From Symsagittifera roscoffensis (taxonomy: Eukaryota; Xenacoelomorpha; Acoela; Convolutidae): 64,000 nt of DNA. Within the stretch, counting starts at the first letter, position 1, and each line of letters opens with the position of its first letter. Of the stretch, positions 1 to 10,332 are shown one piece after another. The translations under genes were made by a program, and so were the position numbers. The stretch is from assembly GCF_963678635.1 (NCBI RefSeq), contig NC_087067.1, forward strand, positions 55,116,456 through 55,180,455, given 5' to 3'. The notes beneath the pieces were generated by a model that did no database searches, was not told where the DNA came from, and saw only the letters and a program-made list of their open reading frames with translations.

Positions 1-3000
1 TAATCATAAAAAATTCATCAAAAAAACTGATTTGGATCAATTCAAACATTAGTTTGAATCGATACAAAAAGACTTAAAATTGATCCTAAAAATAGCTGAA
101 ACTATCAAAACTAACCAAAACTAATAATAATAACATATTGAATTCAATTTCAATCAAATTTTCTTCAGTTTTTTCAGTACAAAAAGGTAATTTTTTTGTT
201 GTACTGCGCTTCTCTGAAATTTTTTCGCTTCCTTAACCACACTGAGATCATCAACATTTTGATTACGGCTTTCACATTTGAGAATTTTATACATTATTTT
301 CACAAATCATACAAATAGAGCTCTTCAGCAAAAAACAGTCTATTTTTCAATCGTTGACTTTGAAATGTTTGGTTTTCACGTGCTTTTTAATTCTGAACAA
401 AAGCTTCACTTTTTGACGTAGAAATCGAATCTGATCTTCTTCGTGTACACGCGTAGGCTAGGCAAAACACCATACTGTAGGTTAGGTTGCCCGAAAGTTT
501 TCTAAGTAGTTACAAGGTGCTTGGCCGAAAGAAACTTTTGCAAGTTATTACAAAGTCCGTAAAATTTCGTGGCTTTGGAATCATGAAAATCAACTTCTTC
601 ATCAAAGTTCAGAAGATCATCTATATGATTTCCATGAGAACGATAAAACTTTTTTCGCTCAATTGGCTGATTAATCAAGATAACATTTTTGAATTTTTTT
701 TCCGTTTTGCTTTGCTGAAAATGAAGGTTTTCGTTTTACCTGCATTCAAAGTTCGATTGTTTTGTTTAAAGCAATCTGCTTTTTTATTCAAAGCACCCTG
801 GTACTCAGCGTGCATATTTCTCAATTATTTTCATGTCCTGGTTAAAGTGTCACCTGCGTATAGTATTAAGTTTGTGTTTTCCTGGTTTGCTTCGATAGTG
901 GAACAAGAATAGATCTTAGAGGTACACCGAAGCAAAATTCTTTTAATTTTGAGTTTCCAAATTTAGTGGCTACATATTGCTTCCTATGACTCAAACAAGA
1001 TCACAATAACTGGCCAATTGTTCCTCACAGTACGCATTTTTTTCAACAGCACTAAGATGTTAACTCTATCGATTGCTTTTTTTCTGAACAAGGAAAGTGC
1101 ATAGTGTCAGTTTTGTTTGAGCGTAAAAATGTGTCTAATATTTTCAATCAGTGAAATGATTGCTTCAATTTGTTGAAATAAGATATCATGCTGTTGCATC
1201 GAACTTTTTCGTCGGGCAGTAGGGCTATTGGTCAAAATTTGAGGGATCGGCCTAATATATACTGAAATATACATGATACACTCATTAAAGACTGGAATTT
1301 ACATGGCCTGATCAAGGCAATCTGAAAAAACGGCATTATCATTTTAATCTGAGAACCATTTTGTAGCCTATTAACATAGCCCATTAATACTTTTCAAAAA
1401 GTAGTGATTCAAACTATAAAAACCTGCGCTAAACATTATCTTGATCGCTTCTTAAACATTGGAAACTTCCTTTTGGCTGATTGAATTCAGATACATTGAA
1501 GCAATGAAAGTACTATTTCATGGTTGGCAACCTATTATTGAGCTGGCTGGCCAGTTTTTTGCCACTGTCGAAAAGACTTAAAAGACATTAAAACACGGTA
1601 AATTATTTTCGTTTTCCTTGATAACTCAACCGTTTTTTTAGTACTTCCCTCTTTAATTTCTGTTATTCTCTGAATTTTCTGTTTTTGTATGTCGTTTTAC
1701 TTCAAATTAAGTTTCCATAAGTTTTTCACGAACATATCGTGTTTCTCATACTTTTTCTGTCGTCAAAAATGCCATTACGATTATAGATTTCTTTCGGACA
1801 TTTTTCTCAGCGGCAGCATTCTTAACTTGGTTGGCAATCCAGAGCTTACGTGTTTTAACTTTGGGCTGTTAATGTTATTTTTATGAAAAAATCATTAAAA
1901 TTTTCTACAGGAATAATTTGCAGCTCTTCAAAAAACCTTATGATGTTTTTCATCTTTTCTGGACTCTAGTCGTTCTCTGAATTCCACCAAGTTTCGTAAA
2001 ATTGACTGCGTGAACATCTGTTAATTGATGTTTTTAGCATTTTTACATTTACGTCATGGCTGCTATACAAAATATCTAACTAAGTGTTTGATTTTTCGAT
2101 TTTTCTCATTGGCTTGTCCGATTTCAGCAAAAAAACACTATTTTCCGATAATCAGTTTGTCGATTCAACTAAACTTTTATTGAAAGACATATTGATTTAA
2201 AATCACTACGTACTAGCTCCTTAGTTTTTGGTGTCAATATAAGAGAACCCAGAAGAATCTGCAGTTTTTCTAAAGTGATTTTGTTTTTTGATAGGGACGC
2301 AAAAAAACTACCATAAAACAACACGAAAATTTATTGTTTAAGGGCAATGGTTAAAACCTGAATTTATTTTGCGTTACCTTGCCTTTAACAGTGTACTTTT
2401 GGTCTTACCTTTTGAATACACCGACACCGCCTCCCCTTTTTCGGAAGCTTTTTTAGATTAGACTATAGCCCTCGAGAGTCAAAATCTTACTAACACAATC
2501 ATTTTTTTTAGCCAAGTTTCAGTTAGGCACATTGCCACTAGTAGCTATTTAAAACAACCAAAACTCGAAGCTCATCAAATTTTTCTCTACAGCGAGCGTG
2601 TGTTTTGCAAAATGAAGGAGTCCAGATTTCGAAGTTGCAATCTCAGATTAGTCCTCGTAGACCTTCTGAGTCCGTCTCTCAGCGTTTATAAGTTTTGAAT
2701 TTTTTAAAAAATTGTTTTTCAAGTTTTTTTGAGACTTGTTTGCTCGTGCGTTTAATTGTAAAACTGAAAAAAGGTCAAAAAATATTTTTGTGATTTCTTT
2801 GTGTTTTAGATTTATTGATAAAAATAATTTTTTTCTATTGTTTTAGATGAAACAAAAATGAGAAAAAGAGATACAAAAAAGCAAGAGAAAATTATCTGAA
2901 TGAACGAATCATAAACTGTTTCAAATTATTACTTAAAATAACTTTCGATTTTTCGTATTAAGAAAAAAAGCAGACCCAAATGTTGGCTTTTTTAAAGCCC

Positions 3001-3955
3001 CCTAGAAAAGCCTCCTAGATGTGCCCCTGTCTTGGTCTTATCTGGTCCTGAAGTCACAACCTCATACAAGACTGCCCGCGGACTCTCTTGCAGGGCACCA
3101 GCAAACTTTATTATTATACAAAACAGTAGACAGATTTTTTCATGGAAATCCCCGTTCTTGATTTTAGCCGGTCGCGATTTAACAACCCAACGCAAAACTA
3201 TCGGCGGACTCACATGTAGGGCACATAGAAAAAAAATGTTCAGTAGAAAACAAAAAAAAGTGTTTGCAAGTACGCAAAAGGTATAATGAACAAAATTTTC
3301 TTACACTTTTTTTGAAAGAAACCAACGAATTTTCAATTATCTCGAGCCTTAAAAGAAACATGTCCTTTTTAAGGTGTAATCTGATTAAAATTTTACTGCA
3401 AGTATTAATACTCACAATCAGACGAATCACTTTGAACAGAAAGTTCCAATTTTTTTAACAGTTCAATCTCTGTAGATTGATAATTGCTACGCCTGTTTAA
3501 TTTTTGTTTTCAGCGGGCAGTCTCTCACTCAAGTCTTTTCTCATTGATGCAGTATTCAACCTCTTTTTTACAGCCTGGTTTTTCTATGCCTTCAACTCCT
3601 CCTTCTCGTGCGCTCTAACGAAAGGAGTTGATGCACCTTCCTTTTGCATGAGCACCGAAGAGCATCTTTGTCCACAAAGCAACTAAACTTGCAAATCATC
3701 GAGGGCAGGAGTCCCTTTGCGGCACTCGGCAATATTTTACAAGCACTTGTTCAATTTTACTTATGTTTACTTTTTTGCACAAATTTATCCACAATTTTTT
3801 TGAAAAAACTATAGTGTGTCCACTGTTACATCTTGAGACCTCCTAGAATCAAAGGATTGGTTTAAAATGAATACGCATTCCCACTTGTCTATGTTTCCTG
3901 CTCCCTAAGCTTCTTTTTAAGTTTTTTTTGTTCTGTTCCAAAGTTTCTGTTTTTT
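1..3955. other. AT-rich flank without a recognisable gene
   Basis: The stretch is AT-rich with many T and A runs. Short open frames exist (for example 487-912), but they begin at non-ATG codons, have no recognisable composition or motif and are best read as chance. A slightly GC-richer patch at 3505-3720 has open frames on both strands, but none that I recognise. It is the left genomic flank of the Maverick/Polinton that starts at 3962. Confidence 0.6.
3042..3224 (-). repeat. two diverged direct copies of a ~60-bp block
   Basis: Blocks at about 3042-3098 and 3167-3224 resemble each other: both hold a CGGAC(A/T)C core and end in AGGGCAC, with starts about 126 bp apart. On the minus strand both fall in one open frame (2992-3213) and translate to similar 24-residue stretches of the pattern AL..SP..VL..VV.S.P.K.K.G. 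This could be a decayed coding repeat of an old element. I do not recognise the family. Confidence 0.4.
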
Positions 3956-3961
3956 GGCCTG

Positions 3962-4225
3962 AGTAGTATGCATATAGTGCACTAGGATCGGGGGGGGGGG
4001 GGGTTGTCATACATGGATGACCATTAGGTATAAATCATAATGGTCACCATGTATTAAATGATCAGCAATGGTCACCATGTAATAATCCTAATTGTCACCA
4101 TGTATAATTTTATACCTAATGGTCACTATGTAATAATCCTAATTGTCACCATGTATAATTTTATACCTAATAGTCCTCATGTAAAACTTCGGTATATTAT
4201 TGAGTATTCCCACTGAACGTTGTGG
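3962..4225 (+). repeat. left terminal inverted repeat of the Polinton
   Basis: These 264 bp match the reverse complement of 22575-22784 from the terminal AGTAGTATGC to a common end at GAACGTTGTGG. Near the tip is a run of 14 G, against 11 C at the other end. The repeat holds several copies of a TGGTCACCATGTA-type motif. It is about 54 bp longer than the right repeat because a block ending in TTTTATACCTAAT is present twice. The outer flank is GGCCTG (3956-3961), the 6-bp target duplication. Confidence 0.95.
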
Positions 4226-5119
4226 AAACGGGATGGAATTAGGTTTTGGTCGGTGCATGTTTTCCCTTCTAAAGTTTGGGGGTATTGGTTTGTTTACATG
4301 TAAAATGACGTTATATACCTATTATATGCGACCAAACTATATGGTATATAGGAAAGCACAAGATTTTGGCAGCGTAGCTTAACTGTTGCCTGCGGTGACC
4401 GATTTCCTTCAAAAATGCATGTTTTATTGCTGAATCTCGAAGAAAGGAAAATTCGTCAAGTGCGGCGGCCGCCACCTCTATTTAGGCAAAAATCAATTTG
4501 ACCGAAATAAGAATGAAAAATTACTTTAAGCCAAATGAAGCTAAAAAATAAGGAAAAATTACGAAACACTGAAAACTCTAAAATAATGAAATTGGCTTGA
4601 AAATTTCGACATTTCCATTTTCCGTGTCTACAGGAGACTGAAAAATAAACGTCTGAAATCTATGACAAAAGCTTTGATTTTATAGAAAGATTGAAAGAGC
4701 TAAAAGGTTGAAGTGGCTAAAGATCTTGAAAAACGAGAACACTGATGAAAGCCAAAAGTGCCCATTAATTTTGCTGCAATCATTTCTAAGACTTGTACCT
4801 AACTTGTTACTATAAAATTGAAGTGGAACAAAATTTCTTGGGGTCCGAGTAGAGGAAAACGCATGGCGCTCGACTCTCAGCCGAAAGGCGGCGTTTCGAA
4901 ACCCGTCCGGAAATTGTACTGAAAGGAGGCAACAGTTGCTGGTATGGTGATATCCCCCCATAGATCGATTTTGTACTTTTTTTCTCACTTTGATAAAAAG
5001 CTTAACTTCTCGAATTACTGCTATTCAGTTAACAATTGGGTAAAATTTCAATTACTAAAAGAATGTATTGTTCAAAATTAAATTGTAAAATGTATAAATC
5101 AACCATATTAAATGGTTAG
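4226..5119. other. non-coding interval between left TIR and protease gene
   Basis: There is no convincing gene here. A 102-codon minus-strand frame at 4680-4988 overlaps the tRNA-like segment and has no ATG-supported or recognisable protein, so I treat it as chance. The convergent 3' end of the minus-strand gene block lies here. Confidence 0.5.
4839..4912 (+). repeat. tRNA-like segment, probably a SINE head or tRNA pseudogene
   Basis: The segment contains an A-box-like stretch (GTCCGAGTAGAGG) and, about 40 bp later, a B-box-like stretch (GTTTCGAAACCC). Between them is an anticodon-arm-like run (GCTCGACTCTCAGCCG). Spacing and boxes suit an RNA polymerase III internal promoter, but the T stem is imperfect and no clean acceptor stem closes it. 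A decayed tRNA-derived SINE that inserted into the Polinton is the likeliest reading. A chance match is possible. Confidence 0.35.
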
Positions 5120-5566
5120 TTAATGGGTAAGCATGTGAGTTAGGAAACGTTTCAAAACATGATCAGTTATGTAAACAAAATCAGAAGCATCACCATTAAA
5201 GTTTTTATCAAAAATCAAACGTGCAATATAAATACAAAAAGAACCGCACATGGTAGAGTTTGAGTCTTGCATGGGAAAGTTTGTCATCAATTCAGTCACC
5301 TGATGAAAATTCTCGTTCAATCGTTTATACAGATTGGTGTACTGCCAAAGAGGAAGACCGCGAGGATCAGCGAAGTATAAAACATTTCTTCTGTTGCATA
5401 TCACAATCCAATGTGTCCCCGGAGAATCTGATTTTGAAGTGTTCACAATCATAAAGATATTGTTTGGGATGAGAGGTGGAAAATTGTCGGCTGCAAATAC
5501 TCCAAAAAACTTATATTTCAGATGTTTACAATTCTGAATGAGGTCCTGCAACTGGGTTTCATCCAT
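5120..5566 (-). CDS. adenain-like cysteine protease (Polinton PRO)
   Basis: This 148-residue protein resembles the adenovirus-type maturation protease (Ulp1/C5-like fold) that Polintons use to process capsid proteins. Visible catalytic residues in the expected order are His52 in GTHWIVI, Asp67 in ADPRG, Gln100 and Cys107 in TMCGSF. I chose the ATG at 5566 because it lies 2 nt beyond the stop codon of the major capsid gene (stop 5571-5569) and gives a normal-length protein. The longer open frame to 5650 would run into the capsid gene and starts without ATG. It is the last gene of the minus-strand capsid block. Confidence 0.88.
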   Translation of the reverse strand: MDETQLQDLIQNCKHLKYKFFGVFAADNFPPLIPNNIFMIVNTSKSDSPGTHWIVICNRRNVLYFADPRGLPLWQYTNLYKRLNENFHQVTELMTNFPMQDSNSTMCGSFCIYIARLIFDKNFNGDASDFVYITDHVLKRFLTHMLTH

Positions 5567-5568
5567 TT

Positions 5569-6876
5569 TCAGACTGTCGAAATGGGAAGGACGTTCTTTG
5601 TGACTTTGCGGTCGGAGGTAATAAATACATTGGATGAGCGTATACCCCAAACAAAAATTTCCAGGTTTGCTGTCAAAGCGTTTGAGAATTGAAGATCGAG
5701 TGAAACTGAGCAGTTAGTAAGTTCTGGATGCAAGAAGTCATGAGCTGCCTGATGTGTGCTAGTGAGATCAAAACACATAATAAAGTGCTGTTGGTAGTTA
5801 TCCAGAGTGATTCCCAGCCCGCAGTGCAACAAACCCAGCGCTGATAGTGTGTTGAAGAAGAGACGTTTATGATCTTGTGTACTGATTGGTGTACTTGCTA
5901 TTGGTAAACCATTTCGTCTCAAAGTAACTTGCTCCAATCCAAATTTTTGATAATGAAAAGGATTCGTTCGGTTTGTTCCTAGAAATGCATTATTTGTGTT
6001 CAATGCTATGATAATTTGTCTCACCGGTTCACGAGCAAAAATATCTTCCTGTTGCCAGCTGCGCTGACCAGCTGTTGCAAGAAATGTTTTTGTAATTTCT
6101 TCTTGATATTGGTAGTTCGCAGGAGTTTTGAGCAAAGTTGATTCAATGGCAGAGAGCACATGGTCAGTCACAGTCATTTTTCTAACATATAGGTTCGCTT
6201 CGAGTATTTGCAGCTTGTAATGCTTGGCAGCATCTTCCGATATAATGAGAAAGTCTTCATGAGAACGTCTGTAGGAAAGTCTGAGGGTAACACCGCTCAA
6301 CAAATGCTTGTCACATGTGAAAAAATCAACTCCAGCGGGTCCATAGAACCAAATTTCCCTCGATTCACGGACCAGTTCTCGTTGAGATGTGAAATCAGCT
6401 GCATCGATTGCAGCGGGATTGTTTTCAAAACGATATCCCTGACACTTAAGCCATGAGTCCTTGGCTCCTTTGCTGTTAGAAAATTCTGTTCCAATAAAGC
6501 TTTTATGCGCAAAATTACTATTGGCATTTGAGATTTTGAGTCCATTAGCAGAGAGGGTACAGTCAGAGAAAAGGGAATACAGGGAGTTGTTTACAAGGAA
6601 CGGTGAATCAGACACAGTAGCATCAGTGTTGTCGTATCGCAGATCAGCTCCATTTGATTGCGTTACTTTGCATCGTATTTCCAAATAAATTTTTTGCAGG
6701 TCAACAAAATTATTACGGTCACCGGTGATTTCAAATTCAAGCATTGGTCCATTGGGTGAATAGACATGTCCAATTTTTTGATCAAAAGCGTTTTCAAAAG
6801 TAATCAAAAGAGGTTGCTTTTCAAACAAATCCAGAGAGCTATGGGTAGCTTCATTGGGTAACAAATTAGCGATCAT
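5569..6876 (-). CDS. major capsid protein, double-jelly-roll (hexon-like)
   Basis: This 435-residue protein starts at a true ATG. Its first third carries the conserved Polinton capsid pattern: a segment around NGPMLEFEITGD, then DLQKIYLEIRCKV, then a loop with LYSLFSDCTLSANG. The length and neighbours fit a double-jelly-roll capsid protein, which forms the hexons of the presumed virion. The start overlaps the end of the basic core protein gene by 11 nt, and the stop sits directly before the protease ATG. No stop codon or frame break interrupts it. The family assignment comes from recognising these motifs, not from an alignment. Confidence 0.85.
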   Translation of the reverse strand: MIANLLPNEATHSSLDLFEKQPLLITFENAFDQKIGHVYSPNGPMLEFEITGDRNNFVDLQKIYLEIRCKVTQSNGADLRYDNTDATVSDSPFLVNNSLYSLFSDCTLSANGLKISNANSNFAHKSFIGTEFSNSKGAKDSWLKCQGYRFENNPAAIDAADFTSQRELVRESREIWFYGPAGVDFFTCDKHLLSGVTLRLSYRRSHEDFLIISEDAAKHYKLQILEANLYVRKMTVTDHVLSAIESTLLKTPANYQYQEEITKTFLATAGQRSWQQEDIFAREPVRQIIIALNTNNAFLGTNRTNPFHYQKFGLEQVTLRRNGLPIASTPISTQDHKRLFFNTLSALGLLHCGLGITLDNYQQHFIMCFDLTSTHQAAHDFLHPELTNCSVSLDLQFSNALTANLEIFVWGIRSSNVFITSDRKVTKNVLPISTV

Positions 6877-7288
6877 TTTTTCTGTTTGAGAAAAAATCTG
6901 CTCGACTTCTCACTGGTCTGGTTTTTCTTCGAATGGTTGTTTTTCTTTTTCGAGCCCCTACTGACCTTCTTCTTCGTAATCCATTCATTGGTGTCTTTCG
7001 ACGACGACGTCTACCACCACCGAGTTGTTTTCTTGCAGTTTTTGTGACAGTGTTTTTCAATGCTTGTTTAGGAGACTTCTTTTTCATAGCGACATCAATT
7101 AGTTCTGGCGCTGCACTCATCAAAAGTTCTCTGCCCAGTTTTTTCGCAGCCGGTAGAATAACCCGTCGTGCAAACGGTATAGCAACACGACCAATACCAG
7201 CAGCCAAAGCGCCAAATCCACTGCCGCGTTGTCGGTAGTGTCCAGAGAAATGAGGAAGTGAAGCTTGCTTTGCATAATATTGTTCCAT
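6866..7288 (-). CDS. small basic virion core protein (pX-like)
   Basis: This 140-residue protein has a glycine/alanine-rich hydrophobic segment around residues 22-45 (GSGFGALAAGIGRVAIPFAR). A strongly basic tail follows with several runs of Arg/Lys (RRRRRK, LRRRRS, ARKRKT). This two-part layout matches the small core/minor capsid protein found next to the capsid genes of Polintons and adintoviruses, which is thought to bind DNA or the inner capsid. The ATG at 7288 lies 7 nt after the penton-like gene, and the 3' end overlaps the major capsid gene. The assignment rests on context and composition. Confidence 0.7.
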   Translation of the reverse strand: MEQYYAKQASLPHFSGHYRQRGSGFGALAAGIGRVAIPFARRVILPAAKKLGRELLMSAAPELIDVAMKKKSPKQALKNTVTKTARKQLGGGRRRRRKTPMNGLRRRRSVGARKRKTTIRRKTRPVRSRADFFSNRKNDR

Positions 7289-7294
7289 TGGTTT

Positions 7295-8164
7295 TCAATC
7301 AAAGCGCTTGAGTTTTAGAGTCAACACAACTTTACCAGTTCCTGCAAAGGGCACTAGTCTTCCAGTTTCTGTGCGCAACTGTACCGATATTGATTGTACA
7401 GATGAAGTGAATAATTTTTTGTAGTCTAAATTAGTGAAGTTTTTTCGATGATTAGGTTCAATGCTGCAGGCACTACCGTTTTTGATGCGTCTATTTGAAT
7501 CAATGACGCGTAGCAATGGGGCCTTTGCATCACTAACAGTTTGGTATTGAATAATGTCAATATAGACAAAAATTAGACTTGTCCCACTTGATAAGTCATA
7601 TGGGAAATGAGATTCGTAGAGTTCGTTTCCCTCATAAGATGCATCGAAGGAGGGTATCATTTTGTAACCAATGTGATATTCACCGTTCTCATCAAGCTTT
7701 GCATTGTAGCCTAACAGACTGGGTATTTGGGGACTTGGGAATGAGATTCCTTCATTTGCGTTCATCCAAATACTCATGCTATTCGTGATTTCTTGAGGAA
7801 TCGCATCAAAATGAATTTTGTCTTTGAGTTTTGTTTTTATCTCATTAATCAATTGTTCTATAAAAGTGTACTCTCCTGATTTGATATAAACTTTTTCGCC
7901 ATAGTAGGGTCTGGAAATTGTATTCCGATTGCCAGCGTTGGATTTACTGGCTACTACTTCGGATGCTCTGAAGTACGTAAATTCCTCATCAGTAACATTG
8001 TTTAATTTTGTGGGGAAAATTATTTCTGAGAGAGCAACTCTCCAATCTCCGTCTAAAGCTATTTCTTCTTTACAAAAATTTCTAAAACTGGCCAAAGTGT
8101 TGTCTGGGAAATAATCCATTGAAGCTGTTGAAATCAAATGTACAGTAAACTCATCACTGCCCAT
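7295..8164 (-). CDS. minor capsid protein, penton-like
   Basis: This 289-residue protein carries the N-terminal pattern of Polinton minor capsid proteins: a strand followed by SMDYFPDNTLASFRN and then DGDWRVALSEIIFP. The middle contains KSGEYTFIEQLINEI, also typical. It would form the vertices of the capsid. I chose ATG 8164 because the longer frame to 8191 starts with TTG. With this start the gene overlaps the integrase stop codon (8156-8154) by 11 nt. It lies between the integrase and core protein genes, the usual Polinton position. Confidence 0.82.
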   Translation of the reverse strand: MGSDEFTVHLISTASMDYFPDNTLASFRNFCKEEIALDGDWRVALSEIIFPTKLNNVTDEEFTYFRASEVVASKSNAGNRNTISRPYYGEKVYIKSGEYTFIEQLINEIKTKLKDKIHFDAIPQEITNSMSIWMNANEGISFPSPQIPSLLGYNAKLDENGEYHIGYKMIPSFDASYEGNELYESHFPYDLSSGTSLIFVYIDIIQYQTVSDAKAPLLRVIDSNRRIKNGSACSIEPNHRKNFTNLDYKKLFTSSVQSISVQLRTETGRLVPFAGTGKVVLTLKLKRFD

Positions 8165-9149
8165 TTTCGTTATAATCAGCTTTGTTTCCAATTAAACTAA
8201 GTTCTTTTTCATAAAATTTTCCGCTGATTTCTTCCTTTTCCGCATCAATGAGACTGTATGTTGGAGGGTTTACAGTAGGAATGGCAACTATTTCAAAAAC
8301 TTCGTCTGTAAAAATCTGCTTGTAACCTTTTCTAAAAGGCAAGTCAGTCTTCGCTATTCGCACATAGTCACCAATATAAAATTTTGGTTTCTGTACCAAC
8401 TTCGATGAACTGTTTGCAATTAATGAAACTAAAGCAGGTACATGTTTTCTTGTGACCTTGTTTGGAGCCAATTTTGTTACTCTATTAACGCGTGAGTTAA
8501 TCGTTTGAACAAAACTTTGTAATTTTTCAATATAACTGTAAGTCCATTCAAACTCCAAGTATTTGTACATAATACTTTTCAGCGATCGAATGTTTCTTTC
8601 GTCAAACGCTGATTTTTTTTCACTGTGAGTATTGTATTTGATGATTTCTCGTTTAGTACATAACTTTTCGAACTCTCCTTTAAACTCGGTGCCTTTGTCA
8701 ACCCAAACTTTTTTTGGTTGTTTTGTTTTGATCATTTTTTTGAAAGCTTCGGTTGTTTCCTTAGCATATTTGGTCTTCAGGGGTTCCACTCGTAAGTAGC
8801 GAGAGAGAAAATCGACAGCAACTAACAAATATCGTACCCCTCGGTTATATTTAGCCAATTTATCAACATAAGCCAAGTCAAGAGACCAAATTTCGTTGAT
8901 ATCGTTAACAATCACTTTTAGCCGAGGATATGTTTTACGAAACAATCCATACTTTGTATGTGATGATTGAGATCTCAGAAAATTTCTAACTTTTTTTGGT
9001 GAGAGTTGACTAGCATTTGTTAAATTTTTAACGCTACCAAATGCAGCTGGACCTTTCGTGTAGAGTAATTTGAGTTTCTTTTCTTCACTGATAGTAGGAT
9101 TTCCATTCTTTTGTTGACGTCGTCGCAAACGATTCTTTACTGCTTTCAT
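8154..9149 (-). CDS. retrovirus-like integrase (rve, DDE)
   Basis: This 331-residue protein is an rve-type integrase that would insert the linear element into chromosomes and make the 6-bp target duplication. Counting from ATG 9149, the DDE residues are visible as Asp91 in WSLDLAYVD, Asp151 in WVDKGTEFKG and Glu184 in the SAFDERNIRS segment. A C-terminal SH3-like domain begins near FYIGDYVRI. An upstream N-terminal segment (GPAAFGSVKNL) is typical of the family. The frame stays open to an ATG at 9389, but those extra 80 residues are low complexity and overlap the coding frame of the gene upstream, so I prefer a start at 9149-9170. No disruption is seen. Confidence 0.88.
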   Translation of the reverse strand: MKAVKNRLRRRQQKNGNPTISEEKKLKLLYTKGPAAFGSVKNLTNASQLSPKKVRNFLRSQSSHTKYGLFRKTYPRLKVIVNDINEIWSLDLAYVDKLAKYNRGVRYLLVAVDFLSRYLRVEPLKTKYAKETTEAFKKMIKTKQPKKVWVDKGTEFKGEFEKLCTKREIIKYNTHSEKKSAFDERNIRSLKSIMYKYLEFEWTYSYIEKLQSFVQTINSRVNRVTKLAPNKVTRKHVPALVSLIANSSSKLVQKPKFYIGDYVRIAKTDLPFRKGYKQIFTDEVFEIVAIPTVNPPTYSLIDAEKEEISGKFYEKELSLIGNKADYNENGQ

Positions 9150-10031
9150 AGTTTTTATCATCGTCGTCATCGTCGTCGTTGATGGTGGGGAAAAATTCTT
9201 TTTTCTGGGTTTTTCTTTTGTCAGATTGCTTGGTTCTGGGTTTGAGAGTTGTCGATCGAGTCTTCGAAGAGGAGGGTTTTGATCTCTTCGAGTCCTCAGT
9301 TGTCGGGTTGTCGTCGGAGACGAAGGAGGAAGAAGTTGAGAAGGGCTTAGCTGCTTCGCTCTTAAGCGAGCGGAGAATCTGTTTGGCATAAGTGTTGGAC
9401 ACTAAGCTAGGATCAAGATTCAGTTCTTTCAAAATTTGTGGATAAAAAACACCCTCAAGTTTTTTTGTGTTTTGCTGTGTATCGTACAAAAAAGATTCAA
9501 TTTTAACGAGTGTTGATTTTCCTTGAATTAAAACATATCCGTCAACGTCTAAAGTCAAGGATTCAACTTTGAACAACTGCTTTAGCACGATGTTTGCCCT
9601 TTCCAATTTATTAGCTTCCAATAGCTCTTGAATGGATTCCATAACCTTTCGAAACACTTCAGCGGTTTTTCCATTACTTTTTTCATCGTTTTTTCTGTTC
9701 TCTTTGAGCTTGTCTGCTGCAGTGAATTGTTTGATTCAAAATTTTTTTCTGCTTCATCATCACCATCATCACTGAAATTAGTAAGTGCAGATAAATTTCT
9801 TTTTCGAAGATTTGGTACTACATTATTAGGGGTTAAAGGAATAGGAGATGTTGGGTTTAAAGGTGGTGGAGAGTCACGGCTGATATTTCGTTCTCGAAAT
9901 CGTTGTATGTAATTGAGTTGAGATGATTTGTCGTTAATTAATGGATTATGAAGGATTTGAGATTGTGGTGCAGTTTTTTCATCTGGAGCATATGTTTTTC
10001 GAGGAATGAGGATGAATTCTTCAGCATACAT
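9085..10031 (-). pseudogene. Polinton gene upstream of integrase, broken by a frame shift
   Basis: Two overlapping open frames look like one gene. The first runs from ATG 10031 (MYAEEFILIPRKTY...) to 9582. The second, in the -1 frame, is open from about 9735 to 9085 and holds a helical segment (ESIQELLEANKLERA), a structured region with FLYDTQQ.TKKLEGV and an acidic run of seven Asp near its end. I recognise both halves as parts of one protein family commonly found beside the integrase or capsid genes of Polintons; its function is unknown. The switch point lies somewhere in 9582-9735, where there are two runs of six A. An indel, a sequencing error or programmed slippage could each explain it. 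Confidence 0.6.
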
Positions 10032-10041
10032 GCCTGAGGTT

Positions 10042-10332
10042 CTAGTTTTTTAGGTAAATGTAACACGATTCTCCGATTGATTTAACCAGTGAAATATTGT
10101 TTGCCAAAACTTTTCGTTTTTCTCGGATACTAAACTTAGGGTCAACAATTTTTCCAAATGGTATTTTCTTACTCTCGATGAAACTTTTGTTAGCTGGAAC
10201 ATGTCCCAGAAAAACATTCACAAAACAATCGCAAAGAAATCTAATAAAATTTGAATCAGCTCCTGTCAAAATTGATCTACAATGGCGACTATTGAGCATT
10301 TGCTTCAATATACATAATTCTTTCTCTTTCAT
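10042..10332 (-). CDS. small conserved Polinton-type protein, function unknown
   Basis: This 96-residue protein from ATG 10332 overlaps the end of the ATPase gene by 44 nt. It has a helical first half (SRHCRSILTGADSNFIRFLC), then SKKIPFGKIVDPKFSIREKR and a short C-terminal part. The layout recalls a small protein of about 100 residues seen in many Mavericks and related viruses, with a basic (R/K)EKRK segment. No function is known to me. Its neighbours are the ATPase upstream and the frame-shifted gene downstream (10 nt away). Confidence 0.5.
   Translation of the reverse strand: MKEKELCILKQMLNSRHCRSILTGADSNFIRFLCDCFVNVFLGHVPANKSFIESKKIPFGKIVDPKFSIREKRKVLANNISLVKSIGESCYIYLKN

Noticed and set aside
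487-912. 141-codon frame near the left edge
   Set aside because: It starts at TTG, is rich in Phe, Lys and Ile as expected for AT-rich noise, and has no recognisable motif.
4680-4988. 102-codon minus-strand frame
   Set aside because: It overlaps the tRNA-like segment and lacks protein-like features.
9149-9389. 80-codon N-terminal extension of the integrase
   Set aside because: It is low complexity and lies over a better coding frame of the upstream gene.
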